Virus record (IMG/VR): IMGVR_UViG_3300045135_001512
Span: 1-21,359 of that record
Reading direction: 5' to 3' (one strand)
DNA: 21,359 nucleotides
DNA from: a virus
Shown here: positions 1-8,491 of the stretch, piece by piece
How the letters are laid out: each line of letters begins with the position of its first letter
How positions within the stretch are numbered: position 1 is the stretch's first letter
Notes under the pieces: generated by a model
What the model was told of the DNA's origin: nothing
Databases searched by the model: none
Seen by the model: the letters and a program-made list of their open reading frames with translations, nothing else
Program-made: the position numbers and the translations under genes

Positions 1-226
1 CATTATCAGTATTTATTGAGGGATCTGGTCCTTGTGGGCCATAGTAAGGGTTGTAAGTAAAAACATCTATGTTACCTAATATATTTGTAACAGCACCAAC
101 GTCAGAAGCTTCTGAAGTTGAAACTTGTATATTCAAGGCGTCTCTATATTGACCATTAGGTACTAGTCTTTCGTCAAGGTCTTTGTTCATCTTACCTTGA
201 GTAAAAGTGTTTTTAATCTCCGGCAT
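1..226 (-). CDS. Tail hub/stabilisation-like virion protein, N-terminal part only
   Basis: The ATG at 226-224 opens a frame that runs without a stop off the left edge, so only about 75 residues are visible. The protein starts MPEIKNTFTQGKMNKDLDER and continues LVPNGQYRDALNIQV, then a Ser/Thr-rich stretch ending TNILGN. This opening is, from memory, typical of a large virion protein family in uncultured marine phages. It also recalls the opening of the P22 gp10 tail stabilisation protein, a beta-propeller-like tail hub, but that link is inference. The start lies 3 bases after the stop of the upstream connector gene, so the two are almost certainly co-transcribed. The leader has no Shine-Dalgarno sequence. 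The family is usually long, so most of the gene lies outside the window. Confidence 0.6.
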   Translation of the reverse strand, partial: MPEIKNTFTQGKMNKDLDERLVPNGQYRDALNIQVSTSEASDVGAVTNILGNIDVFTYNPYYGPQGPDPSINTDN

Positions 227-229
227 ATA

Positions 230-1669
230 CTAGTGTTTTATTTGCTTAGATTTACCTCTAAGTATTTGAGTTAATTCTTCTAGTTTTAAATTTGATAGTC
301 TTAGTTTTGCTTGTCTTACAGCAGCAAACCTGTCTTTTTTAAATCTTCTTACAACATATTCTTGTATGTTAGCCATTGTAGAAAGTATCGAGTATGCTAT
401 ACACATATACATTGCCTGCTCAGCAAACTTATGCACTTTCATTTCTTTTTCAGTTCCAAGGCTATCACTTATGTAATCAAGAACTACAGTTTTTCCATTT
501 ATACCTGATGAAAAATGTATTAAACCTGTATTGTCATTTATGTAATAAGAACCATTGTCTTGTGAGTATTGTGGATCAATACCGTATCTTCTTCCTTCAG
601 CTTGCCACCTGTTATTATCTTCATATTCTTTAACTTCTGTAGTGGTGGGGTTGTGTTTCTTATATCTTCCCCAAGACTCTGATTTTGTGTTTAAATCAAC
701 AACAATAACTTGAGTGTTTGGCTGCATAGTAGTTTCTGGTCTACCAGCTGTGTTTGTTGGTGTATCTAATAGTAAATCTGCTTCGTATTCTGGATTTGTT
801 ATAGTTATTGATGTACCTCTGTAATTACCAGTTGTAGTTTCAAACACAGAAGCTACTGTTGTATTTGGAGGTATACCAGGTCCAAAAACAGCTTGACCAA
901 CAGCTATATCTGGATAATCACCATGAAAAAGAATTTGCATATCAAACGCACTATTTGGATTTCCTGTATAAAAAACGTAATTAGTGTTGTTAGCTCCATT
1001 TCCAGGATTAACTCTTGTAGCGCCTGTAACATTTACTCTAGTTTCAACTTCATACTGTTGTAAAGGTGTTTTTGAAACAAAGTCATTATCAGAAACAATT
1101 TGATTACCAAACGAATCGTATGATTTTGTTATACCGTATTCTAGATATTTATCTTGAAGAGGATGTCCTGATATATTGTTTTTCCAAGTGTTAGTTTCAA
1201 ATTTTAAAGTACCATCATCATTTTGTTGATAAGCTATAGGATTTGAAGTTTTTGAAAGTGGATATAATCTTCTTTTAATACCGTCATTATCTACTAAAGA
1301 AATAGCAGTATAATGTATATAGTCTTGTGGTAAAGATAAAGTTAATGAAGGTGGAACTTCTAACTCATAAGATTTAACTGATTTTAACGTATCAAAACTT
1401 AATTCAGCTAAAGCTCTTTGAGCGTGGAAAGCAACGTCAGTTCTTTTTATTTTACTTATTATTTTATTTTCTCCAACATAAGCAACTAAAAAAGTATTTA
1501 TAATATCTTCTAAAGAAACAAACTGATAATTACCAAATAATTCATCGCCAGTTCTTTGAACACCATCAGCTCCTTCGTAATATATTTTTGAATCTAAACC
1601 TAAATCAATAAGTTCACCAACACCACCAGTTATTGTATTATTTTGTTGAATATTATCTAATAATCCCAT
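230..1669 (-). CDS. Probable head-tail connector / tail adaptor protein
   Basis: This 479-residue protein probably forms a ring at the portal-tail junction. The N-terminal third is a mixed helical domain containing AFHAQRALAELSFD and a VPPSLTLSLPQDYIHY segment, typical of adaptor proteins in marine phages. The last 80 or so residues form a long helical region (HKFAEQAMYMCIAYSILS, then a basic RRFKKDRFAAVRQAKLRL), as expected for the helical bundle of T7 gp11-like or P22 gp4-like adaptors. Between them, at about residues 235-300, lies a beta-type stretch with VGQAVFGPGIPPNTTVASV that looks like an inserted domain. It sits between a smaller probable connector gene, 3 bases upstream, and a probable tail-hub gene, 3 bases downstream. 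The exact ring (adaptor or nozzle) cannot be told from sequence alone. Confidence 0.6.
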   Translation of the reverse strand: MGLLDNIQQNNTITGGVGELIDLGLDSKIYYEGADGVQRTGDELFGNYQFVSLEDIINTFLVAYVGENKIISKIKRTDVAFHAQRALAELSFDTLKSVKSYELEVPPSLTLSLPQDYIHYTAISLVDNDGIKRRLYPLSKTSNPIAYQQNDDGTLKFETNTWKNNISGHPLQDKYLEYGITKSYDSFGNQIVSDNDFVSKTPLQQYEVETRVNVTGATRVNPGNGANNTNYVFYTGNPNSAFDMQILFHGDYPDIAVGQAVFGPGIPPNTTVASVFETTTGNYRGTSITITNPEYEADLLLDTPTNTAGRPETTMQPNTQVIVVDLNTKSESWGRYKKHNPTTTEVKEYEDNNRWQAEGRRYGIDPQYSQDNGSYYINDNTGLIHFSSGINGKTVVLDYISDSLGTEKEMKVHKFAEQAMYMCIAYSILSTMANIQEYVVRRFKKDRFAAVRQAKLRLSNLKLEELTQILRGKSKQIKH

Positions 1670-1672
1670 ATG

Positions 1673-2350
1673 TTATGCTTTTTCTTGTTGAATGTTTTTA
1701 TTGTCTTCTGCAACAGCTGTTTGGTATATACTAATGTCTCCTATTGATAATCCAGCTAAAGCTAGTATTTTTACCACTAAATTAGTTTCTTCTGAAGCGT
1801 GCAGCTCAAAGTTTTTAGAAGTAGAAGGCTCGTAAAGTGCGTGATCTCCTACTACAACATAACCCCAGTTTACATCTTCAGGTCTTTTAACATAATGTAA
1901 ATGCACATCATTTGTAAAGTGCGGATATACTCTAAAACCTTTAGAAGAGTCTATATAAATAGGTCTATTTATAGTTGGTCTTGCTAAAGGTGATAATTGT
2001 ATGTTTAAATATTCTTTTTGAGTAACTTGCTCTATTTCACTTAGGTTAGTTTGCAAAGATCCTATTCTATATAAATCTATTGGTTTTATAAAGTGTGGAT
2101 CAGTAAAAGTTAATTTTTCAATTTTTTGAAACAAAGCTATTTTTTCTTCTAATAAACTTAACATATCTGAGTAATCAGTGTCATTACCAGGTACTCTGTT
2201 AAATTGATTTATGTCGTAAAAATACTGTTCAAATATATCCATTTGAGCGTGATTAGCAAATAAATTAAACTCTTGAGGTGTTATATAACCTCTTTGTTCT
2301 TTGTTAATTATTGCTAATACTTTTTGATATACGTTATCTATTCTTACCAT
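1673..2350 (-). CDS. Probable head-completion / connector protein
   Basis: This 225-residue soluble protein starts MVRIDNVYQKVLAIINKEQ and has an early helical region (GYITPQEFNLFANHAQMDIF) followed by mixed alpha/beta sequence. I recall this opening from uncultured marine phage structural modules, where it lies just after the capsid genes, but I cannot name a characterised homologue. Its position between the capsid block and the 479-residue connector, with a 3-base gap to the latter, argues for a head-completion or portal-ring role. The first 100 residues contain several aromatic and acidic residues and no membrane segment or signal peptide. A GC-rich hairpin lies in its leader at 2361-2397. 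The ATG sits after an A-tract (AATAAAAAAAT) with no Shine-Dalgarno motif. Confidence 0.5.
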   Translation of the reverse strand: MVRIDNVYQKVLAIINKEQRGYITPQEFNLFANHAQMDIFEQYFYDINQFNRVPGNDTDYSDMLSLLEEKIALFQKIEKLTFTDPHFIKPIDLYRIGSLQTNLSEIEQVTQKEYLNIQLSPLARPTINRPIYIDSSKGFRVYPHFTNDVHLHYVKRPEDVNWGYVVVGDHALYEPSTSKNFELHASEETNLVVKILALAGLSIGDISIYQTAVAEDNKNIQQEKA

Positions 2351-2360
2351 ATTTTTTTAT

Positions 2361-2397
2361 TGTAGTTACGATCGCCCCGTAGGGCGACCGCTCTACA
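2361..2397 (-). promoter_or_regulatory. GC-rich hairpin in the leader of the connector gene
   Basis: TCGCCC at 2372-2377 pairs with GGGCGA at 2382-2387 around a 4-base loop. Two more G-C pairs follow after one mismatch, and an outer stem pairs TGTAG (2361-2365) with CTACA (2393-2397). In the minus direction the hairpin is followed by AATAAAAAAAT, so it lacks the U-tract of an intrinsic terminator. It may be an RNA-stability, processing or translation-control element between the genes at 2404 and 2350. This is the only gap between two genes in the left 2.4 kb and is strikingly GC-rich against its surroundings. Confidence 0.55.
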
Positions 2398-2403
2398 GTT
2401 TGA

Positions 2404-3216
2404 TTAGTTTAATCTTTTTTCTATATTTGCATATATTTCCATACCTTCATCAGTTTTAAACCAATGTGCTAAAGCAGTGTATGGATGTTCATCAAAAGGA
2501 ACTGTCATAATAACTCTATTGTTAGAGCCCCACATAAAAGTTCTTTGATCAGTGCTTAGTTTTAATATACCAAGCTCTGTAGCTTTAATACCAAAGTTTC
2601 TAAGTTGAACATTATCATCAGTAGCTAATTCTAAGAACAGATCAGGATTTTGCCTAGCAAATAGCAATAAATCACGTTTAAGCTCCTTAGAACTCAACTC
2701 TGATACACTAGAGCCTTTTTCTACACGTAGTATTGCTTCTGCCATGTCTATGTCCATATTTCTAGCAGCTAATATTGCGTCTGCTTGTAACTCTAATATT
2801 TCTATTTCGTCTTCAGCTTCTTTAACAGGTTCATATTCATAGTATATTCTACCTTTGTGCGGGTGATATAATGAAAGTAGTTTTTGTAATACTGTTTTTT
2901 CTTTCGGTACATATAAACTTCCATCTCTGAAAATTATATGCTCAAGCCTTTGATCTCCTTTCATTTCATCAACAAAACAGGTTCTTTGATTTGAGCAATA
3001 TTTTAATTCTCTTTCATAACCTTTTTCTTCATCAAAATAATACAAGTTTGAGCTTCTCATTAAATAAGAAATAGGCTTTTTATTACCTTGCAAATAATAT
3101 ACTCTATCTTTTAATTCCCATTTTGGTTCTTTAGGTTGAACTTTTTTAGGTTTTGGTGTTTCAACAACTGGTGTTTCAACAACAGGCACCTCTGCCTTTT
3201 CTTGTTTTTTTGCCAT
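2404..3216 (-). CDS. Conserved phage structural-module protein, function unknown
   Basis: This 270-residue protein has a charged N-terminus, MAKKQEKAEVPVVETPVVET, with a short direct repeat (PVVET twice), then a Lys/Pro linker to about residue 33. A compact domain follows, with motifs WELKDRVYYLQ, FDEEKGYERELKY, FVDEMKGDQRLEHI and VPKEKTVLQKLLSLYHPH. A helical second half ends with FDEHPYTALAHWFKTDEGME. I recognise it as a recurring family in uncultured marine phages next to the capsid gene, but no biochemical function is known to me. It is the first gene after the terminator that follows the capsid gene, so its transcription depends on read-through or on a promoter in the AT-rich 30 bases upstream. 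That leader resembles the one before the scaffold-like gene. Confidence 0.55.
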   Translation of the reverse strand: MAKKQEKAEVPVVETPVVETPKPKKVQPKEPKWELKDRVYYLQGNKKPISYLMRSSNLYYFDEEKGYERELKYCSNQRTCFVDEMKGDQRLEHIIFRDGSLYVPKEKTVLQKLLSLYHPHKGRIYYEYEPVKEAEDEIEILELQADAILAARNMDIDMAEAILRVEKGSSVSELSSKELKRDLLLFARQNPDLFLELATDDNVQLRNFGIKATELGILKLSTDQRTFMWGSNNRVIMTVPFDEHPYTALAHWFKTDEGMEIYANIEKRLN

Positions 3217-3249
3217 AATATAATATATAATAAAATTAATAAAAAGAAA

Positions 3250-3273
3250 GGGTCGAGGCCGAAGCCTCGATCC
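3250..3273 (-). terminator. Intrinsic terminator after the major capsid gene
   Basis: Read on the minus strand, GGATCGAGGC pairs with GCCTCGACCC over 10 base pairs (one G-T pair) around a TTCG tetraloop, and is followed directly by TTTCTTTTT. It starts 12 bases after the capsid stop codon. The very stable tetraloop and the U-rich tail make this the best-supported regulatory site in the window. It probably sets the level of capsid mRNA relative to the connector and tail genes. Confidence 0.9.
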
Positions 3274-3284
3274 TTAAAAATAGT

Positions 3285-4814
3285 TTACTTCAATAACATA
3301 AAGTTATTAGCAGCTTGAGTAATTAAACATCTTTCAGTTAAGAAGTGTAGTCTCATTACATCTAAAGCAGTTGTAGCAGCACCAACAGAACCAGTGATCC
3401 AAGTTTTCATTCTTCTATCATCAGTTTGTGAAGCTCTATAACGTACGTGTAAGAAAGGTCTCTTCATGCTCTGTCCAACAGTTTGATCATAAACTGAAGA
3501 AGTACCAGCAGGTATCATGACTCCTCTAATTGCGTTAACACCAGCAGCACTGTTAATACCACCTCTTGTAGCTTTATCATTTAAGTATCTGAAGTCAGAC
3601 TTGTAGAAGTCATAAGAACCTCTTCTGAAACCAGTGAAACCTAAATTTAACGCCATATCCTCAGAATTGTTAAATACTCCGTAAGAAGTACCAGCAAGAC
3701 CGTAAGAGTTCATACCAGCTAACATGTCATCAATAGCTAGGCTAGTTGATCTGTTTAAGAACATCATGTACTCTTCAATAGCACCTTGCTTGTCAAACTC
3801 AGCAAGTATTGCATCAAACTCATCTAAATCAGTTTGTGGAGCAGCACCAGTAATACCAGTAGTAATGTTTCCTCTGTCTTCGATAGCGTCAAATAAACCT
3901 TGAGTACCTGTTTCGTTACCAGTCTCACCATATAAAGCGTTACCAGCAGATTCAGTTTGGTCATTACCAGCACCACCTTTTTCAGATTCTAACATTGCCA
4001 TTTCAATGTAATCAGTGAAACGAGCTCTAGTATCAGCTTCAGCTTTTAGGTACCATAAGTAACCTGATTGTCCGTTTTCAGCAGATACTTCAACCCAACC
4101 AATTCTAGAAGTATCAGATCCTGAAACTTCGTAGTAATCTTTCATGATAATTGGCTTGTTAGTAAAAGTTTGGAATTTAGGCTCGTTAGCACCTCTAGTT
4201 TCAATGTCGCCAGAAGAAGCGTCAGCAGCTCTATATCCAGAACCTTTTGAGTATTCAGAACCATAAACTAATATAGTTGTTCCGTTAGCAGTTGTATTTA
4301 AAGTTAACGTTGCAGTTCCATAAGGAGCTACGTCAATAACTTCATTAGCAACTTTTACAACTAAAGCTTTAAAAACACCATCAGAGTTAGCAACAATAAT
4401 AGTATCGTTAACTCTTACTGCGTGATCAACAGAACCAGAAGAAACAGCAGCTCCATCGATTTCTTTTTCTAAAGTAATTTGAGAAGATCCTGTAGAAGAA
4501 CCACCAGTACCAATACCACCAGCAGCAGATGAAACTTTACCAGTGTATGATAAATGTAGTCTACCTTGCTCAGACCAAACTACTTGATCAGATTGCATTG
4601 CTTCTTCAGCACCAACCTGTGCTAGGAAACCAGAAATTGTTCTAGGTCCAAAAACCTCAGCTTCTTTTTCCATTAGCTCTGGAAGATATTGTTGTCTCCA
4701 GTCATTAGGCGTAGACGCCCCTGTAAAATCAAGGTAGTTATTAACTAATGTTTGCTTATTAGGAGCAGGAACACTATTTAAATTACCACCAGGATTCGAA
4801 ATATTATTCGGCAT
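3285..4814 (-). CDS. Major capsid protein
   Basis: This 509-residue protein is the probable HK97-fold shell protein. The N-terminus is flexible (Asn/Pro-rich to about residue 25). The segment at residues 43-87 (YLPELMEKEAEVFGPRTISG and on to VVWSEQGRLH) is, from memory, a hallmark of capsid proteins in marine and crAss-like podoviruses. Ser/Gly/Thr-rich beta stretches at about 92-200 may be an inserted surface domain. The C-terminal part carries FLHVRYRASQTDD and a hydrophobic end. It lies directly after a scaffold-like gene (20-base gap) and before a strong terminator, the classic place for the capsid gene. No separate maturation protease is visible nearby. The leader is A/T-rich with no Shine-Dalgarno sequence. 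Residue use (Ala/Gly/Ser/Thr-rich, few Cys) fits a highly expressed shell protein. Confidence 0.85.
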   Translation of the reverse strand: MPNNISNPGGNLNSVPAPNKQTLVNNYLDFTGASTPNDWRQQYLPELMEKEAEVFGPRTISGFLAQVGAEEAMQSDQVVWSEQGRLHLSYTGKVSSAAGGIGTGGSSTGSSQITLEKEIDGAAVSSGSVDHAVRVNDTIIVANSDGVFKALVVKVANEVIDVAPYGTATLTLNTTANGTTILVYGSEYSKGSGYRAADASSGDIETRGANEPKFQTFTNKPIIMKDYYEVSGSDTSRIGWVEVSAENGQSGYLWYLKAEADTRARFTDYIEMAMLESEKGGAGNDQTESAGNALYGETGNETGTQGLFDAIEDRGNITTGITGAAPQTDLDEFDAILAEFDKQGAIEEYMMFLNRSTSLAIDDMLAGMNSYGLAGTSYGVFNNSEDMALNLGFTGFRRGSYDFYKSDFRYLNDKATRGGINSAAGVNAIRGVMIPAGTSSVYDQTVGQSMKRPFLHVRYRASQTDDRRMKTWITGSVGAATTALDVMRLHFLTERCLITQAANNFMLLK

Positions 4815-4834
4815 AATTTTGTAATTTTAAATTG

Positions 4835-6052
4835 TTATTTATTTTTAATTTTAAACTTAAAAGTTGGAGAAGTATCATCGTTAAGCACTCTAACTCTAGG
4901 GCCGCTAGTGTTATCATTTGAAAATGCCTGCCTTGGATCCATACTTACGTTTTTAGCCTTAGCAACACTTTCTTTCATAGCATCAGCTTTACCTTGCTCG
5001 TAAAAATGCTTAGCAATAGCGTCGGGATTCATTGCTGTATATAAAGATTTATGATAACCTTTAGCATCTGACATTTCATTATTTTCGTTCAAGAACTTCT
5101 TGACAAAATTATTAATGTCGCTTTGAGTTTCTTTTATCTCACCAGCGTTCTTCACGTTAAACCGATATTTTTTATCACCGACGTTGTATTCAAAACCTTT
5201 GAATTTATCGTTAAAAACTTCTTGAGTTCTTAATTTAAAAGTATTAGTTTGTTTTTCCGCTATTTTTTTATTCTCTTCGTTTTCTTTGTTGTATCTATTA
5301 AAAAAGTCCCAAGCCTTTTGTTGTTCAGGCGTTAGCCTACTTCCAGCTTTAACTTCTTCATAGTATTTAGACTTTTGCCCGTCTAAGTGGCTTTTAGCGT
5401 TAGCAACTTGCTCTTTCAACGCTATTTTCTTTTTTCTTATTTCTCTATCTTCATCTACTTCTTCATCGTATGAAAATGAATCATCAATTAAAAAAGTAAT
5501 TTCCTCGTCTGTAAGATGTTTCTTTGTTTGTTTATAATACTCTCTTAATACAGTCATATCATCATAACTAGAATAATCTTGATTAAGACGTACATAATCT
5601 TCTAAATTACCACCAGTTTCATCCATAAAGTCCATAAGCTTTTGTATGTTCTCTGGAAGTTCTTTGCCAGTTTCTTGAGCTTCTTCTATAGCTTCTTTAA
5701 CTTCTTCAGCTAATTCTTCTGTTTTTTCTTGAACTTCTTCTTCTGTTACTTCCTCAATAACGGGTGCTTCATCTTGAACTTGTTCGGAGACTTCTTCTCC
5801 GGTAGGTTTTTGATCTGTTGCTTCGACGACTTCTTCGAGTACTTCTTCGCTAGTTTCGGATTCGTCGCGTACAGGAACCTCATCTGTGCTTTGCTCTGGA
5901 ACGGCATCTTCTTTTGTTTTTGGTGGTTTAGTTAAATCTACTTTTATTACCTCATCTTCAGAGGTTTTTGTTTCGTCACTTAAAATTTTAACTTTAGTAA
6001 CGTTGTCTTCAGCAGCCTTTTCGACTACTTCTTCTTTTTTCTTTTTTGCCAT
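4835..6052 (-). CDS. Scaffold-like capsid assembly protein
   Basis: This 405-residue protein lies between the portal and capsid genes, the usual position of a scaffolding protein. After a basic start (MAKKKKEEVVEK) it has a very acidic, Glu/Val-rich, low-complexity region to about residue 135, then a charged helical middle and a Gln/Lys-rich coiled-coil-like stretch. It ends in a basic tail, FKFKIKNK. An acidic, helical body with a basic C-terminus is typical of scaffolds, whose basic tail binds the capsid shell. There is no protease motif, membrane segment or signal peptide. Scaffolds are too divergent for assignment by sequence alone, so the call rests on composition and position. Its leader shares an AT-rich stretch ending in TTATATTATGGCAAAAAA with the gene at 2404-3216. 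Confidence 0.65.
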   Translation of the reverse strand: MAKKKKEEVVEKAAEDNVTKVKILSDETKTSEDEVIKVDLTKPPKTKEDAVPEQSTDEVPVRDESETSEEVLEEVVEATDQKPTGEEVSEQVQDEAPVIEEVTEEEVQEKTEELAEEVKEAIEEAQETGKELPENIQKLMDFMDETGGNLEDYVRLNQDYSSYDDMTVLREYYKQTKKHLTDEEITFLIDDSFSYDEEVDEDREIRKKKIALKEQVANAKSHLDGQKSKYYEEVKAGSRLTPEQQKAWDFFNRYNKENEENKKIAEKQTNTFKLRTQEVFNDKFKGFEYNVGDKKYRFNVKNAGEIKETQSDINNFVKKFLNENNEMSDAKGYHKSLYTAMNPDAIAKHFYEQGKADAMKESVAKAKNVSMDPRQAFSNDNTSGPRVRVLNDDTSPTFKFKIKNK

Positions 6053-6080
6053 AATATAATATAATAATAATTAATAATTG

Positions 6081-8489
6081 TTATCTAGGATCAAAGCTTC
6101 CTAAATCAAATCCGCCTCCTAATATATCATTACCTGCAGACTCAAAGTTTTTAGGTTGTTTTTGATTATTTCTTTGATCTATAAGCTCACTTTGTTGTGT
6201 AGCTTGTATTCTAGTTCTTTCGTCTTTACGATCTTCTTTTTCTTTTTCTCTAGACTTCATGCCTTCTACTTCTAAATTCTTCAACTGCATGTTCATCATA
6301 AATTCTAACTCCATTAGCTCTTTTTTGTGCTGAACTTCTTGTTGCATTTTTTGAGCATCTATTTGAGCTTTCATTTGTTCAAGCTGAGCTTCAGCTTGTG
6401 TTTTAGCCATTTGTTTTTGTACTTCCATCTCTGCAGCAGCTTGTTGTGTTTGCATATTTGTTTGTGCCTGCATCTGCATGTTTTGTTGTTGAATTGCTTG
6501 GTCTTTTTCTAGTTTTTGTTGTCTACGTATTTTTAACAACTGATTTGCTAATTTAACGCTTTTAACTTCTCTAAGATCTATAGCGTCTGATAATTCAATT
6601 AATTGTTGTTGTAATGCCATTTGAATATTATTTTCAAGCATTGCTTTTTCTTCATCATCAGGCATAAGCTCTATAAATATACCAAAGTCATATAAATGTA
6701 AATCTGACATTTCTTCAAGCGTAGCTACGTTGTGAACACCAATAGCCTGTATAAAAGCGTCTTTTGTTGGAGAATATTCAATAATATCAGATATTCTTAA
6801 TGATAAAGCTTCTGCAACTTCTTGTGTTAAAAATAAACCAGACTGTAATATATGTCTTGTAGCTGTATTACTATTTGCAGCAGCCATTTTTTGTATACCA
6901 ACTAAAGCGTTTTTATCTGGCGTACTACCGTCTCTAGCTTCGTTAAGACCGGTTACATCTCTAATCATTTGTAAGTAATAGTTGTAATTACCAATCAGAG
7001 CTTGCATTTTATTACCACCACTACCACTTGTTATTTCTTGTATTGGCACTTTACCAGGATTCATATCACCGTCTTGAGTAAATGATCTACCGATTACAGA
7101 ACCTGTTTGGAAGAACATGTTTAAAGCCTCTTGTGGATTATAGTTTGTGCCATTACCTAAATCTATTTCAGCAAGACCATCTGCGTCTAAGTACACACCA
7201 TCTGGTACCATACGCGATAACACTTGCTGTAATTTTAAATGAGTAAGTTGTATCATATCTGCAAAACCTGTTATACGACTTACTAGACTTTCTATTCTAC
7301 CTTTATATAATCTAGGCGCTACAATAGAATAATTCATTTTGACTTTAGTATAATCGCTTTTTGGCCTTAACATATTTTTAGCCATTTCCCACTTTAATAG
7401 TTTGCTACTACCTAAAATTAAAGCGCCATCGTATAAACACTCTATTGATCTATGTAGTTTGCCAAAGTTTTCAGAATCTTCTGGTGGGTTGAACGTATCA
7501 TCTTTTGGCAATATTTTATCAGCACCTGTATTAGTTTCTTTTACTTTGTAAACTTCGTTCATATATGTTTTATAATTAAAATATAAAACTTGAACTTTAT
7601 TTGTATCTTCTTCGCTATAGCTATAACCTTGATTATAATTTGTTTTATTATAATATTTATTTTTAACTATATCTTCTAAATCTTCTTGTGTTAAATGTGG
7701 AAATTGTTTTGCAAGTTCGTTTACAGGTATATTTTTAACTTCACCAACGTAATATATATCATCAAAATAAGGTGATTCAGTATATGAATAAACTAAATCA
7801 GCAGGATCAACATAATCAACTACAACACCTTCAGATGTATTAAAGCTAGTTTTAACAGCGCCAATACCTAAAACAGTTAAATCATAATAAAATTGTTTTT
7901 TAATTAATTCGTATCTGTTGCCTTCTAGCAAAGTGTTTATTGCCTGTTCTTCTGCTATTTCAACAGCTTGCTTGTAATTAAGCTGCATGTGTAATTTTAA
8001 TTCTTCTTCTGAACCTGGCAAAACATCCATTTCACTTTCTGTAAGATCTATACCAAAAGCTTGAACAGCATAATCATTTAATTCTTTTGATCTCATATCT
8101 GCTAGTATAGACTCCATATATTGAGTTCTTTTGCTAACACCATATTCGTCTTGTGAGTAAGCTTTTATATCATATGTTCTTTCTGCAATACCGTTTACAA
8201 CTATATCAACAAACTTAGGTATAATAGGCACTGGTTTCCAGTCTAAATTTAAATAAGATAAATCACCGTTGATAGATAATTCGTCTTTATATTTTTGTAT
8301 TGATTGTTCACCTCTAGCATACAACCTTAAATTATGGTAATTATTATGATTAGTTCTATATCTATTACTACCTCTATCTGTGTGAAACCACTCAGCTTCA
8401 ATAGCCTTAGCTACTTTTAAACCATAATCATAGCTCATTTTTTCCACATCACTTACAACTTGAGAAGGAAAATAACTTTTTACAATCAT
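6081..8489 (-). CDS. Portal protein
   Basis: This 802-residue protein probably forms the dodecameric ring through which DNA enters and leaves the head. It follows the large terminase gene with a 2-base gap and precedes the scaffold and capsid genes. Recognisable parts include DYVDPADLVYSYTESPYFDD in the wing region and the stem/crown segment QMIRDVTGLNEARDGSTPDK, with NALVGIQKMAAANSNTATRH after it. From memory, the latter is typical of crAss-like and marine podovirus portals. About residues 650-765 form a long Gln/Met/Lys-rich coiled coil, which may be the C-terminal barrel or crown extending into the head. The tail end is Gly/Phe/Asp-rich (GGGFDLGSFDPR). The length exceeds T7-type portals (about 530) and is close to crAss-like ones. 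Confidence 0.88.
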   Translation of the reverse strand: MIVKSYFPSQVVSDVEKMSYDYGLKVAKAIEAEWFHTDRGSNRYRTNHNNYHNLRLYARGEQSIQKYKDELSINGDLSYLNLDWKPVPIIPKFVDIVVNGIAERTYDIKAYSQDEYGVSKRTQYMESILADMRSKELNDYAVQAFGIDLTESEMDVLPGSEEELKLHMQLNYKQAVEIAEEQAINTLLEGNRYELIKKQFYYDLTVLGIGAVKTSFNTSEGVVVDYVDPADLVYSYTESPYFDDIYYVGEVKNIPVNELAKQFPHLTQEDLEDIVKNKYYNKTNYNQGYSYSEEDTNKVQVLYFNYKTYMNEVYKVKETNTGADKILPKDDTFNPPEDSENFGKLHRSIECLYDGALILGSSKLLKWEMAKNMLRPKSDYTKVKMNYSIVAPRLYKGRIESLVSRITGFADMIQLTHLKLQQVLSRMVPDGVYLDADGLAEIDLGNGTNYNPQEALNMFFQTGSVIGRSFTQDGDMNPGKVPIQEITSGSGGNKMQALIGNYNYYLQMIRDVTGLNEARDGSTPDKNALVGIQKMAAANSNTATRHILQSGLFLTQEVAEALSLRISDIIEYSPTKDAFIQAIGVHNVATLEEMSDLHLYDFGIFIELMPDDEEKAMLENNIQMALQQQLIELSDAIDLREVKSVKLANQLLKIRRQQKLEKDQAIQQQNMQMQAQTNMQTQQAAAEMEVQKQMAKTQAEAQLEQMKAQIDAQKMQQEVQHKKELMELEFMMNMQLKNLEVEGMKSREKEKEDRKDERTRIQATQQSELIDQRNNQKQPKNFESAGNDILGGGFDLGSFDPR

Positions 8490-8491
8490 AT

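Noticed and set aside
311-633. Overlapping plus-strand frames of 65 and 79 residues
   Set aside because: They lie opposite the connector gene, have Cys/Phe/Leu/Tyr-rich shadow composition, and no family resemblance.
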